Assembly: GCA_964471235.1 (NCBI GenBank)
Contig: CAYYGL010000241.1
Coordinates: 1-6,048 of the forward strand
Length of the DNA stretch: 6,048 nucleotides
Reading direction: 5' to 3'
Source: CAYYGL01 sp964471235
GTDB taxonomy: Bacteria > Calditrichota > Calditrichia > RBG-13-44-9 > J075
In this document: one piece after another, positions 1 to 6,048 of the stretch
Numbering within the stretch: the stretch's first letter is position 1
How the letters are laid out: the number at the start of each line of letters is the position of its first letter
Translations under genes and position numbers: made by a program
The notes under the pieces: generated by a model
Database searches by the model: none
What the model was told of the DNA's origin: nothing
What the model saw: the letters and a program-made list of their open reading frames with translations, nothing else

Positions 1-1506
1 TACAAATACCGGTTAACATCCGAGTATCTTCATTACTTAGAGCCCTGGTATTTTCAGCATGATGAATATACCCTGCTCAGCCGGATTTCGGTACTGTTAC
101 CCCCTGAATTCAGTTATTCCGTTTTTTTTCGCAATGTTCTTGGGGTGGAACCGACCGTTCAGGAGGTAATGCGCCCCGGGCGCGTGCTAAGGCGCTATAC
201 CTGGGAAATGAAGAATTTGCTCCCGGTAAAAGAAGAACCGTATATGCGTACCAAACGGGATTATCTGGCAGCAATGCACTTTCAATTGGTCACCTATCGT
301 GATCCGTATAATTATATCAAATTTATTCAAACCTGGCCGGATCTGGTGGCAAAGGAGTGGGAAATTCTTAAAAAGTCCCTTCGTGACAAATCACAGAAAA
401 AGTTGGTGCAAAGCTTAACCGCCAATCTTGCCACAGACAAAGAGAAGGTACTCACACTTTATACTTTTGTTCGAGATAGTATTGAGACGACCGGGAAAGG
501 GAACCGTTGGGTCGATAAAACGCCCAAGGAGATTATGAAGATAAAAAAAGCCAAGGGGTCGGAAAAGAACATGCTGCTGGTGAATTTCCTCCGCCTGGCG
601 GGGTTCAATGCCTATCCACTTTTAATCAGTACCTGGAATAACGGTAGAATACTGGTGGATCAACCCCGATTAACCCAGTTCAATTACCTGTTAACTTATG
701 TAAAAATCGGTTTGAAGGAATACGTGTTCGATACCCGCGATAAATTTTGCCCTGCCTTTATGCTGCCCAGGCAGGACCTGGTGGATAAAGGTTTATTGAT
801 TAATGAAGAGAAAGGCAAATTTATAAAAATTCCACAACCCCGAAAAATTAACATGCAATATTGCGCCACCGAAGCGGTGTTGTCTGAAGATGGAACATTA
901 GCTGCCACGTCAACCCTACGATTGGAAGGTCTCAAAGCCATGGCATTTCGGAGTCGGATTGCCAGGTCGGATACGGAATCGGTCTTTCAGGAGTTTCTGG
1001 AAGATCGCTTCCCGAATGTGGAAATTGATTCAACTTCTGTTAGTAATTTCAAAGATGTTGAGACGCCGCTGGTGGTGAATGTTCATTTTCACATCCCTGA
1101 ATTTGCCCAGGTAGTGGGGGATATGATGTATTTGAATGCTCCGAACATGGATTCTTACAAATCCAATCCATTTAAGAGTGAGCATCGTTCCTTTCCGGTG
1201 GAATTTACTGCGAATGATGCGGCAACGGATAGAATTGACATCATTTTACCGGAGGGCTATCAGGTCAAAGAATTACCGAAGAATCATGTGATGAAATTAA
1301 ACGGTGTCACCTTTTTGAATGGCTGGACATCCCAGGAGCGTAAAGTCCATTTTGAACGTCAATTTATGCGGCGCAAGAATTTTTTTAAGCCCTCTGAATA
1401 TGCCTCGCTGCGCGCTTTTTTTGATCAAATGGTGAATGCCGACCAGGGACAGATTGTGCTGGGACAGGCTGAAGAGAAGCCATCTCCACCGGTGCAAGGA
1501 AATTAA
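1..1506 (+). CDS. DUF3857/DUF3858 protein with degenerate transglutaminase domain (5' partial)
   Basis: The frame is open from base 1, so the start and any signal peptide lie left of the window; 501 residues are visible. Visible residues 1 to about 100 resemble the end of a DUF3857 beta-sandwich (WYFQ and a Phe-Phe-Arg-Asn strand near residues 16-45). A transglutaminase-like core follows at about 140-255, then a DUF3858-type C-terminal beta domain at about 280-490. The active site looks dead. Where the downstream paralogue has Gly-Asp-Cys-Lys-Asp, this protein has Gly-Ser-Glu-Lys-Asn (Glu codon 562-564). The catalytic His is Tyr (685-687). Only the third-position Asp (730-732) remains. The fold is intact and the frame has no stop, so this is a diverged non-enzymatic member rather than a pseudogene. 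Tandem DUF3857 genes with one catalytically substituted member are, to my knowledge, common in Bacteroidota. A binding or scaffold role outside the cytoplasm is inference. It is probably co-transcribed with the next gene, 55 bp downstream. Confidence 0.88.
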   Translation, partial: YKYRLTSEYLHYLEPWYFQHDEYTLLSRISVLLPPEFSYSVFFRNVLGVEPTVQEVMRPGRVLRRYTWEMKNLLPVKEEPYMRTKRDYLAAMHFQLVTYRDPYNYIKFIQTWPDLVAKEWEILKKSLRDKSQKKLVQSLTANLATDKEKVLTLYTFVRDSIETTGKGNRWVDKTPKEIMKIKKAKGSEKNMLLVNFLRLAGFNAYPLLISTWNNGRILVDQPRLTQFNYLLTYVKIGLKEYVFDTRDKFCPAFMLPRQDLVDKGLLINEEKGKFIKIPQPRKINMQYCATEAVLSEDGTLAATSTLRLEGLKAMAFRSRIARSDTESVFQEFLEDRFPNVEIDSTSVSNFKDVETPLVVNVHFHIPEFAQVVGDMMYLNAPNMDSYKSNPFKSEHRSFPVEFTANDAATDRIDIILPEGYQVKELPKNHVMKLNGVTFLNGWTSQERKVHFERQFMRRKNFFKPSEYASLRAFFDQMVNADQGQIVLGQAEEKPSPPVQGN

Positions 1507-1551
1507 CCTGCCAGAGAACCTGGGGGAAGAGCGAGGCACTCAAAAAATACC

Positions 1552-1556
1552 GGGAG
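1552..1556 (+). promoter_or_regulatory. Shine-Dalgarno-like site for the second DUF3857 gene
   Basis: GGGAG lies 5 nt before an ATG at 1562 and 8 nt before a second in-frame ATG at 1565. Both ATGs lead directly into a hydrophobic signal peptide. The spacing slightly favours 1565, but the two choices differ by one Met only. The site argues against the in-frame upstream ATG at 1436, which lies inside the preceding gene and would put about 42 charged residues before the signal peptide. Confidence 0.5.
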
Positions 1557-1561
1557 TATTT

Positions 1562-3454
1562 ATGATGAGAGGAATTCATTTATCTCTTTTCTTCTTTTAT
1601 CTGTGGGGCATTTTTACCACTGCGATGTTTTCCCAAAATCGAACCCTGTGGCGGGAACCGGTGGATGCCCTGGTGGTAACCGATGAAAATGAATTCGAGG
1701 TGATCAACGAAAAGAAAGCGGTTTACCGGGTTCATCGGCTCATTCATGTCTATAAACCGAAAGGGGATAAATACGCTGCTCTTGCGGTATCGGAAGACAA
1801 ATTCTCTACCTGTAAGGATATTTCCGCCACCATCTGGTCAATGAATGGGAGAGATTTGAAGAAGTTTAAGAAGAAAGATTTTGATGTGATTAAATTTAGT
1901 CCCGGCGGCACCTTGTATATCGAAGATGCCCAGACAAGAGGCGCAGACCTTTCCTGGAATAAACATCCCTATAAGGTGGAATATCAATATGAGATACAAT
2001 ATAACAGCTTATTTTTCTGGCAGGACTGGCTGCCTCAGTTGGATATCCCGGTGTTGAAGTCCAGTTACCGGCTCATTTTAAGGGACGAGAACATCAAATT
2101 CAATGAACATTTCCTGGGCGATTCGATTGCCGTACAAGAACGCCGCACTAACAAAGGGAAGGAATTTTACTGGGAGCTTACCAATCTGGAACCGGCGGAT
2201 GAAGATAGCTGGATTGCGTTTAACGAAAATGTGGGAATTCTGTTCACCCCGATTGAGTTTACCCTGGGAGATTACCGGGGGCGGTTTGACAGTTGGGATA
2301 ACATTGCCCGCTGGTATGCTCATCTGGCAAAAGACCAGTACCAGGTGCCGCCGACCGTAAAGGGACTGGTTGAGGAGCTTACTGCCGGGATAGCAGATGA
2401 AAAAGGGAAGGCAGAAGCACTGTATTATTTTCTGCAAAAATACACCCGCTACGTGGCAATATACCTGGGCATCGGCGGCTGGCAGCCCCACCCGGCATCG
2501 ACGGTTTATCAAAAAAAATACGGCGATTGCAAAGATTTAACCACGCTGATGATTGCCCTGTTACACGAAGCCGGCATCAAAGCATATCCTGCCCTGACCC
2601 CCACCCGGGACTATCGCTTATTGATTGATGATTTCCCCTCCAACCAGTTTAATCACTGTATTACCTGTGTGCCGTTACAGAACGATACCCTGTGGCTGGA
2701 GTGTACGGCGGATTACCTGGCAGCCGGTGACCTGCCCCCGTCGGTGGAAGGCGCCAAAGTGTTAGTAGTGGGGGATAACGGCGGGCATATTGTGCAAACG
2801 CCAATCAGTGCCCCTTCGGAAAATTTATGGAAAAGTGTTGTTCATGGTTCCCTTTCTTCGCTGGGAGCCCTTTCCTTTACCGGCAGCATTCGCACTACCG
2901 GCAATCAGGCATTCTGGATGCGCGGGCGGTTAATCCGTCTAAAACGGGAAAAAAGAGACAACTGGGTGCATCGCCTGGTAGGAAAACATGCTGCTTCGGT
3001 GAATATTCAATACCGGGTGGTAAACCTGGATACGAATTATCAACAGCCCCTGGAACTGGATTTTGAAGGCACTGCCAATAAATTAGCCAAGGTCAGCTCC
3101 CGGCGTCTCTTCCTGGTGCCCGCCATGCTCAACGGGTTCTCCAGCCACAGTGTGCCGGATGAAGAAACCAGAAAAACACCGCTCTATTTCCGCTATGCCT
3201 ACACCGATATCGATTCGGTCATCATTCATATCCCCCTGCGATATTCCCTGGAAGCCGCCCCGAATCCCCTGTATCTCCAAACCGATTTTGCCGAATACCG
3301 GATGGATTATACCTTTCGAGAGTCGGAATTAACTTACAGCCGTTACTACCGCCTGAAGAAAATTGAAATCCCTCCTGAAGCCTATCCTGCCTACCGCGCT
3401 TTCTTAAAACAGGTGAGCAAAACCGACCAGGCAACCTTTGTGTTTAAACGATAA
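1562..3454 (+). CDS. Exported DUF3857-transglutaminase-DUF3858 protein, intact catalytic residues
   Basis: This is a 630-residue protein. It begins with an N-terminal hydrophobic segment (residues 6-23, ending near Ala-Met-Phe-Ser-Gln) that looks like a Sec signal peptide with no lipobox Cys, so export to the periplasm or outer envelope is predicted. Residues about 40-205 match DUF3857. Residues about 270-390 form a transglutaminase-like papain-fold core. The C-terminal part (about 500-625) resembles DUF3858. Catalytic residues are visible: Cys323 in Gly-Asp-Cys-Lys-Asp, His365 in Phe-Asn-His, and Glu380 (Trp-Leu-Glu-Cys-Thr) or Asp384 as the third member. The Trp-Leu-Glu-Cys-Thr motif is typical of Bacteroidota members, as I recall them. 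Bacterial proteins of this fold act as proteases, amidases or cross-linking acyltransferases; the substrate here cannot be read from sequence. The gene follows its inactive paralogue by 55 bp, which suggests an operon. A run of eight A (2511-2518) lies just before the catalytic motif but the frame is intact. Confidence 0.92.
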   Translation: MMRGIHLSLFFFYLWGIFTTAMFSQNRTLWREPVDALVVTDENEFEVINEKKAVYRVHRLIHVYKPKGDKYAALAVSEDKFSTCKDISATIWSMNGRDLKKFKKKDFDVIKFSPGGTLYIEDAQTRGADLSWNKHPYKVEYQYEIQYNSLFFWQDWLPQLDIPVLKSSYRLILRDENIKFNEHFLGDSIAVQERRTNKGKEFYWELTNLEPADEDSWIAFNENVGILFTPIEFTLGDYRGRFDSWDNIARWYAHLAKDQYQVPPTVKGLVEELTAGIADEKGKAEALYYFLQKYTRYVAIYLGIGGWQPHPASTVYQKKYGDCKDLTTLMIALLHEAGIKAYPALTPTRDYRLLIDDFPSNQFNHCITCVPLQNDTLWLECTADYLAAGDLPPSVEGAKVLVVGDNGGHIVQTPISAPSENLWKSVVHGSLSSLGALSFTGSIRTTGNQAFWMRGRLIRLKREKRDNWVHRLVGKHAASVNIQYRVVNLDTNYQQPLELDFEGTANKLAKVSSRRLFLVPAMLNGFSSHSVPDEETRKTPLYFRYAYTDIDSVIIHIPLRYSLEAAPNPLYLQTDFAEYRMDYTFRESELTYSRYYRLKKIEIPPEAYPAYRAFLKQVSKTDQATFVFKR

Positions 3455-3665
3455 CACGCCTTTGAGCGGGGATAGAGAACAGCCTTGCCGATGAATATGT
3501 AGGTTGATTGGCTAAGTTTGTACGATTTTGCGTGCGACCGGATACCGGGGATGCTATATTGAATCGGAATTGCCGGAATATCTTGTAACGGTGTGAGGAG
3601 GCTGGCTTTCAACCTCTGTCATTACCGGGCAACAAAATTGTTTTGGTTAATACTGGGATGCAAAA
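3455..3665. other. Intergenic region and leader upstream of mnmH
   Basis: This 211-bp gap contains no ORF of note. I see no clear intrinsic terminator after the transglutaminase gene and no convincing promoter. TATATT at 3555-3560 could be a -10 box, but no -35 match sits at standard spacing: the nearest TTG-type hexamer (TTGCGT, 3528-3533) is 21 nt away. Short GC-rich repeats (CCGG at about 3539-3577) give only weak hairpins. A three-codon ORF (ATG CAA AAG TGA, 3658-3669) runs into the mnmH start. The gap length suggests mnmH has its own promoter, but this is inference. Confidence 0.5.
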
Positions 3666-4727
3666 GTGACTGAAATTGTAACGACATCTATTGATGAATT
3701 TATGGCACTTTCCCGGAAGTACCCGGTGATTGATGTGCGTACCCCGGCGGAATACCAGAAAGGGCATATCCCCGGAGCCCATAATCTCCCGCTCTTCAGT
3801 AATGAGGAACGGGCAATTGTCGGGAAAACATACCACCGGGAAGGACGGGAGCGGGCAATTTTAGTGGGGTTGGAGTTGGTGGGTCCCAAAATGCGGGAGA
3901 TGATTGAACACGTTCGGACCTTAACAAAAGAGAACACCTTGTTGCTGTATTGCTGGCGCGGCGGTATGCGCAGTAACAGTGTCGGCTGGCTGTTTTCCAC
4001 TTATGGGTACCGGGTATATGTGTTAACGGGCGGCTATAAGGCATTTCGGAAATATGTGTTGCAGAGTTTTGAACTGCCCCGAAAAATTATCATCCTGAGC
4101 GGCAAAACCGGTTCTGGCAAAACCGCAGTTTTACAGGAGTTGAAGCGGATGGGGAACCAGGTCATCGACCTGGAAGCATTGGCGCATCATAAGGGGTCTT
4201 CGTTTGGCAGCCTTGGGGAGACACCCCAGCCAACACAGCAGGAATTTGAAAACCGACTGGCATTACAATGGCGCTCATTGGACACCGACCGCCCGGTATG
4301 GCTGGAGGACGAAAGTCAGAAGATCGGTTCCCGGATGATCCCCCAGGCGTTATGGCAGCAAATGCGGAACGCCCCGGTCATATTGTTGAATGTGCCCCTG
4401 GAATTGCGTGCCCGGTTTTTGCTTCGGGAATACGGGGGTTTTGCACCCGGGGAACTTGCCGCCGCAGTGCACCGGCTACGGGAACGGCTGGGAGGTCTGC
4501 ATACCCGGATGGCTCTGGAGTCGATTGAAAAGGGCGATCTGGAAGGATGCTGCAAGTTGCTGTTATCCCGTTATTATGATAAAACCTACCGGCATGGGTT
4601 GTCCCGACGGAATCCGGAGTTGATTCATACCGTGGAAACCGACAACCTAAATGCCGGCTTAAACGCCCGGAAAGTATTGGCGGTTGCAGAGCATCTGGTT
4701 TTCACAGGTAGCTTTGTTGCTGGGTAG
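3666..4727 (+). CDS. mnmH: tRNA 2-selenouridine synthase MnmH (SelU)
   Basis: MnmH replaces sulfur by selenium at C2 of the modified wobble uridine (U34) in tRNA-Lys, -Glu and -Gln. It uses selenophosphate and proceeds through a geranylated 2-thiouridine intermediate; it acts in the cytoplasm. The 353-residue length fits the family (E. coli about 364). The N-terminal rhodanese domain (about 1-130) carries Ile-Asp-Val-Arg-Thr-Pro at 22-27 and the active-site loop Tyr-Cys-Trp-Arg-Gly-Gly, with Cys96 aligning to catalytic Cys97 of E. coli. The C-terminal domain has a P-loop GKTGSGKT at 146-153, HHKGSSFG at 174-181 and LEDES at 213-217, all family signatures. The start is GTG at 3666: an in-frame TAA at 3648 rules out anything longer, and the next ATG (3702) would remove the first rhodanese strand. 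A weak GGGA (3655-3658) sits 7 nt upstream. No selD or other selenium gene is in the window. Confidence 0.95.
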   Translation: MTEIVTTSIDEFMALSRKYPVIDVRTPAEYQKGHIPGAHNLPLFSNEERAIVGKTYHREGRERAILVGLELVGPKMREMIEHVRTLTKENTLLLYCWRGGMRSNSVGWLFSTYGYRVYVLTGGYKAFRKYVLQSFELPRKIIILSGKTGSGKTAVLQELKRMGNQVIDLEALAHHKGSSFGSLGETPQPTQQEFENRLALQWRSLDTDRPVWLEDESQKIGSRMIPQALWQQMRNAPVILLNVPLELRARFLLREYGGFAPGELAAAVHRLRERLGGLHTRMALESIEKGDLEGCCKLLLSRYYDKTYRHGLSRRNPELIHTVETDNLNAGLNARKVLAVAEHLVFTGSFVAG

Positions 4728-5071
4728 TGCATCCGGGTGTAGTAGGTTCGGTACTCACTCCGCTGCGGAATTAATCCCATTCCAACAGAATCACTTTGGA
4801 ACAGCCTGCGCGGAGAGAGGCTTTAGCCGTCTTCCATCTTTTAGTCTGTACCGTAGGAATCCCTTCCCCAAAGTTATGTCGATTGAAGGGGGCACCATGT
4901 GACGGAAATGGTTTATCATCAAGCGGAGAATAGCGGATTATCTCTGCCGAGGTGCACTGGTACAGTAAGCAAATTTGTTAAAAGAAAAGCAGCGTCTGAA
5001 TAACCGGTGCTGCTTTTCTTTTCTGAAAGGAATGCGATAGTCAGGGTGACCAATATAACGCGTAGAACCGA
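4728..5071. other. Convergent intergenic region with several inverted repeats
   Basis: These 344 bp separate the 3' ends of mnmH (+) and the T9SS cargo gene (-). I recognise no protein, tRNA or known ncRNA. Besides the terminator at 4981-5023 there are smaller inverted repeats. TTCCAA/TTGGAA occupies 4780-4785 and 4796-4801 with a 10-nt loop. CCCTTC/GAAGGG occupies 4861-4866 and 4885-4890. A 9-bp bulged hairpin has arms 4924-4932 and 4939-4949. An open frame that overlaps the mnmH tail and runs to about 4902 shows no recognisable protein features, so I do not call it a gene. The stretch could be a long 3' UTR or the remnant of a degraded element. Confidence 0.5.
4981..5023. terminator. Bidirectional rho-independent terminator
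   Basis: AAAAGAAAAGCAGC (4981-4994) is a perfect 14-bp inverted repeat of GCTGCTTTTCTTTT (5010-5023). The stem can be lengthened inward by two G-U pairs and one C-G pair, leaving a loop of about 9 nt. The core GCAGC/GCTGC is flanked by an A-tract on one side and a T-tract on the other, so transcripts from either strand would end in a U-rich run after a GC stem. It lies 253 bp beyond the mnmH stop and 48 bp beyond the stop of the minus-strand gene, which is the expected position between convergent genes. Confidence 0.85.
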
Positions 5072-6048
5072 TTACTTCAGCAAGATCAACTTCTGTTCTT
5101 TTACAAAACCACCGGCTTTTAATCGAGAGATATACACACCTGAAGGAACTGTTCTTCCCTGGTCATCTTTTCCGTCCCATTTCACCCGGTAAATTCCTGC
5201 CTCCTGGTAGTCCTGCGCCAGAGTTCTGACAAGCTGCCCCAGGGTATTAAAAATTATCAGGCGAACCGGAACCGCCTGGGGTAGGTGATACTCCAGTGTC
5301 GTTTCCGGGTTGAAAGGGTTTGGGTAAGCAGGTTTTAACGCAAATTTTTCGATTTGAGAAGGGGTAGGGATATTTGCACCCGCATTTGGTTTAAACTGTT
5401 GAGCAATGGGCGGTGGAGTTGACACAGGCGGTTGAATGTTGATTTCCTCTACAAACCAGGGTTGTACCGGGAGATACTTAAACAGTTCCACATCAAAATA
5501 TACTTGTTGTCCTATCCATTGATTAAGGTCCAGAATAAAGTGATTTTCGATATAAAAAGTGTCAGAATTAATCCCCTTTATTAAATCTAACCAATTCAAT
5601 TGGCCGAGCAATTTTAAAAATTTATCATTAGGTTTGCTGTTAACATTTGATGCCTGTCGTAAATTGATTCGGAAAAGTTCCGGATTCAACGAGTTTAATA
5701 CTCGATTTAGTGATACGCCAATTCCCAGGATTCCGATGGTTATTTTGTATTGAGATGTATTAGATAATGGTGTAAAAAAATCACTGCTCATAAAAGCAAT
5801 AGAATCCCTGGAATCTGAAGGGAATGGTAATAATGTGGAATCGGAAAGCACCTGAACCGGGTTTAGTTGGATGACAAGCGTACCCTGAACACCCGGAACA
5901 ATTTGAGATAATTTCACAATCCCCTCTCTTTTCACCGATGGAGCTGACAATGAATGTTGTGTTTTCACTTTCGAAACCGTCTGAGTGGAAGGAGAGATGC
6001 CTTGTTCGACAACACTGTATGGCGAGACGTTGTTTTCCAACCATAATG
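5072..6048 (-). CDS. Secreted protein with C-terminal type IX secretion sorting domain (5' partial)
   Basis: The frame stays open to the right edge, so the N-terminus is missing; 324 residues are visible. The last 91 residues (nt 5075-5347) are a T9SS type A sorting domain with a FlgD-like Ig fold. It has the motif PNPFNP (5306-5323), then Glu-Thr, a strand with Leu-Gly-Gln-Leu-Val-Arg-Thr-Leu, Ala-Gly-Ile-Tyr and Trp-Asp-Gly-Lys-Asp, then Pro-Ser-Gly-Val-Tyr, ending in Leu-Leu-Lys. Such domains direct cargo through the T9SS outer-membrane channel for surface attachment or release. Before it is a proline-rich linker (about nt 5370-5435), then about 200 residues that I do not recognise. They include alternating hydrophobic strands and an Asn/Leu/Ile-rich stretch. 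The passenger's function is unknown. The passenger DNA (5461-5820) is about 34% GC by hand count, against about 52% in the sorting domain (5161-5340). The TTG at 6040 is not a credible start, since coding continues upstream. Confidence 0.88.
   Translation of the reverse strand, partial: LWLENNVSPYSVVEQGISPSTQTVSKVKTQHSLSAPSVKREGIVKLSQIVPGVQGTLVIQLNPVQVLSDSTLLPFPSDSRDSIAFMSSDFFTPLSNTSQYKITIGILGIGVSLNRVLNSLNPELFRINLRQASNVNSKPNDKFLKLLGQLNWLDLIKGINSDTFYIENHFILDLNQWIGQQVYFDVELFKYLPVQPWFVEEINIQPPVSTPPPIAQQFKPNAGANIPTPSQIEKFALKPAYPNPFNPETTLEYHLPQAVPVRLIIFNTLGQLVRTLAQDYQEAGIYRVKWDGKDDQGRTVPSGVYISRLKAGGFVKEQKLILLK

Noticed and set aside
1436..1561. A longer start for the second DUF3857 gene at ATG 1436.
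   Set aside because: It would overlap the upstream gene by about 70 bp and place a charged extension before a clear signal peptide. ATG 1562/1565 has a Shine-Dalgarno-like GGGAG.
2078..2512. A 144-codon open frame on the minus strand inside the transglutaminase gene.
   Set aside because: It lies wholly within a well-supported gene on the opposite strand and has no recognisable domain or ribosome site; it is a shadow frame.
2511..2518. A run of eight A just before the catalytic Gly-Asp-Cys motif, as a possible programmed or transcriptional slippage site.
   Set aside because: The zero frame encodes the intact family motif on both sides. Nothing in the alternative frames looks functional.
3528..3560. 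TTGCGT and TATATT as a sigma-70-type promoter for mnmH.
   Set aside because: The spacer is 21 nt, outside the usual 16-18 nt, and many FCB-group bacteria use a different promoter consensus.
3575..3665. A stretch near 3591-3612 resembles the D-arm and anticodon region of a selenocysteine tRNA (GAGG, GGCTGG, then TTCAA).
   Set aside because: No 8-bp acceptor stem, no paired anticodon stem around the TCA and no T-loop motif could be found, so the similarity looks accidental.
4684..4902. A 72-codon open frame overlapping the mnmH 3' end.
   Set aside because: It overlaps mnmH coding sequence, has no ribosome site and shows no protein features beyond chance.
6038..6040. TTG at 6040 as the start of the minus-strand gene.
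   Set aside because: The reading frame continues to the window edge (Leu-Trp upstream), and the sequence that follows is not a signal peptide as a T9SS cargo would need.

Overview
The window looks like a bacterial chromosome segment from the Fibrobacterota-Chlorobiota-Bacteroidota (FCB) superphylum or a neighbouring phylum such as Calditrichota, KSB1 or Ignavibacteria. The main evidence is a C-terminal type IX secretion (T9SS) sorting module with a PNPFNP motif, plus a tandem pair of exported DUF3857/transglutaminase/DUF3858 proteins. No marker fixes the phylum, so this placement is an inference. There is no mobile element, CRISPR array, rRNA or convincing tRNA.

Layout: positions 1-3454 (+) hold two consecutive DUF3857-family genes, 55 bp apart and probably one operon. 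The first enters from the left edge without its start. It has the transglutaminase fold, but the catalytic Cys and His positions carry Glu and Tyr. The second is complete, has a signal peptide and keeps Cys323 and His365. Together they look like an enzymatically dead/active pair, with both members probably outside the cytoplasm. A 211-bp gap (3455-3665) follows.

Positions 3666-4727 (+) encode MnmH (SelU), the tRNA 2-selenouridine synthase, with a rhodanese domain followed by a P-loop domain. It starts at GTG. Its presence suggests the organism uses selenium for wobble-uridine modification, although selD is not in the window.

Positions 4728-5071 form a convergent intergenic region. A perfect 14-bp inverted repeat (4981-5023) there has an A-tract on one side and a T-tract on the other, and should terminate transcription in both directions. 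From the right edge leftward (-), 5072-6048 is the C-terminal part of a large secreted protein. It has an unrecognised AT-rich passenger region, a proline-rich linker and a GC-richer T9SS sorting domain.

The genes do not form one obvious pathway. The transglutaminase-like pair and the T9SS cargo are both cell-envelope or secreted functions, while mnmH is an independent tRNA-modification gene. I found no clearly new multi-gene system. The items most worth a second look are the dead/active transglutaminase pair, the composition step inside the T9SS cargo gene, and the start-site arrangement of mnmH.
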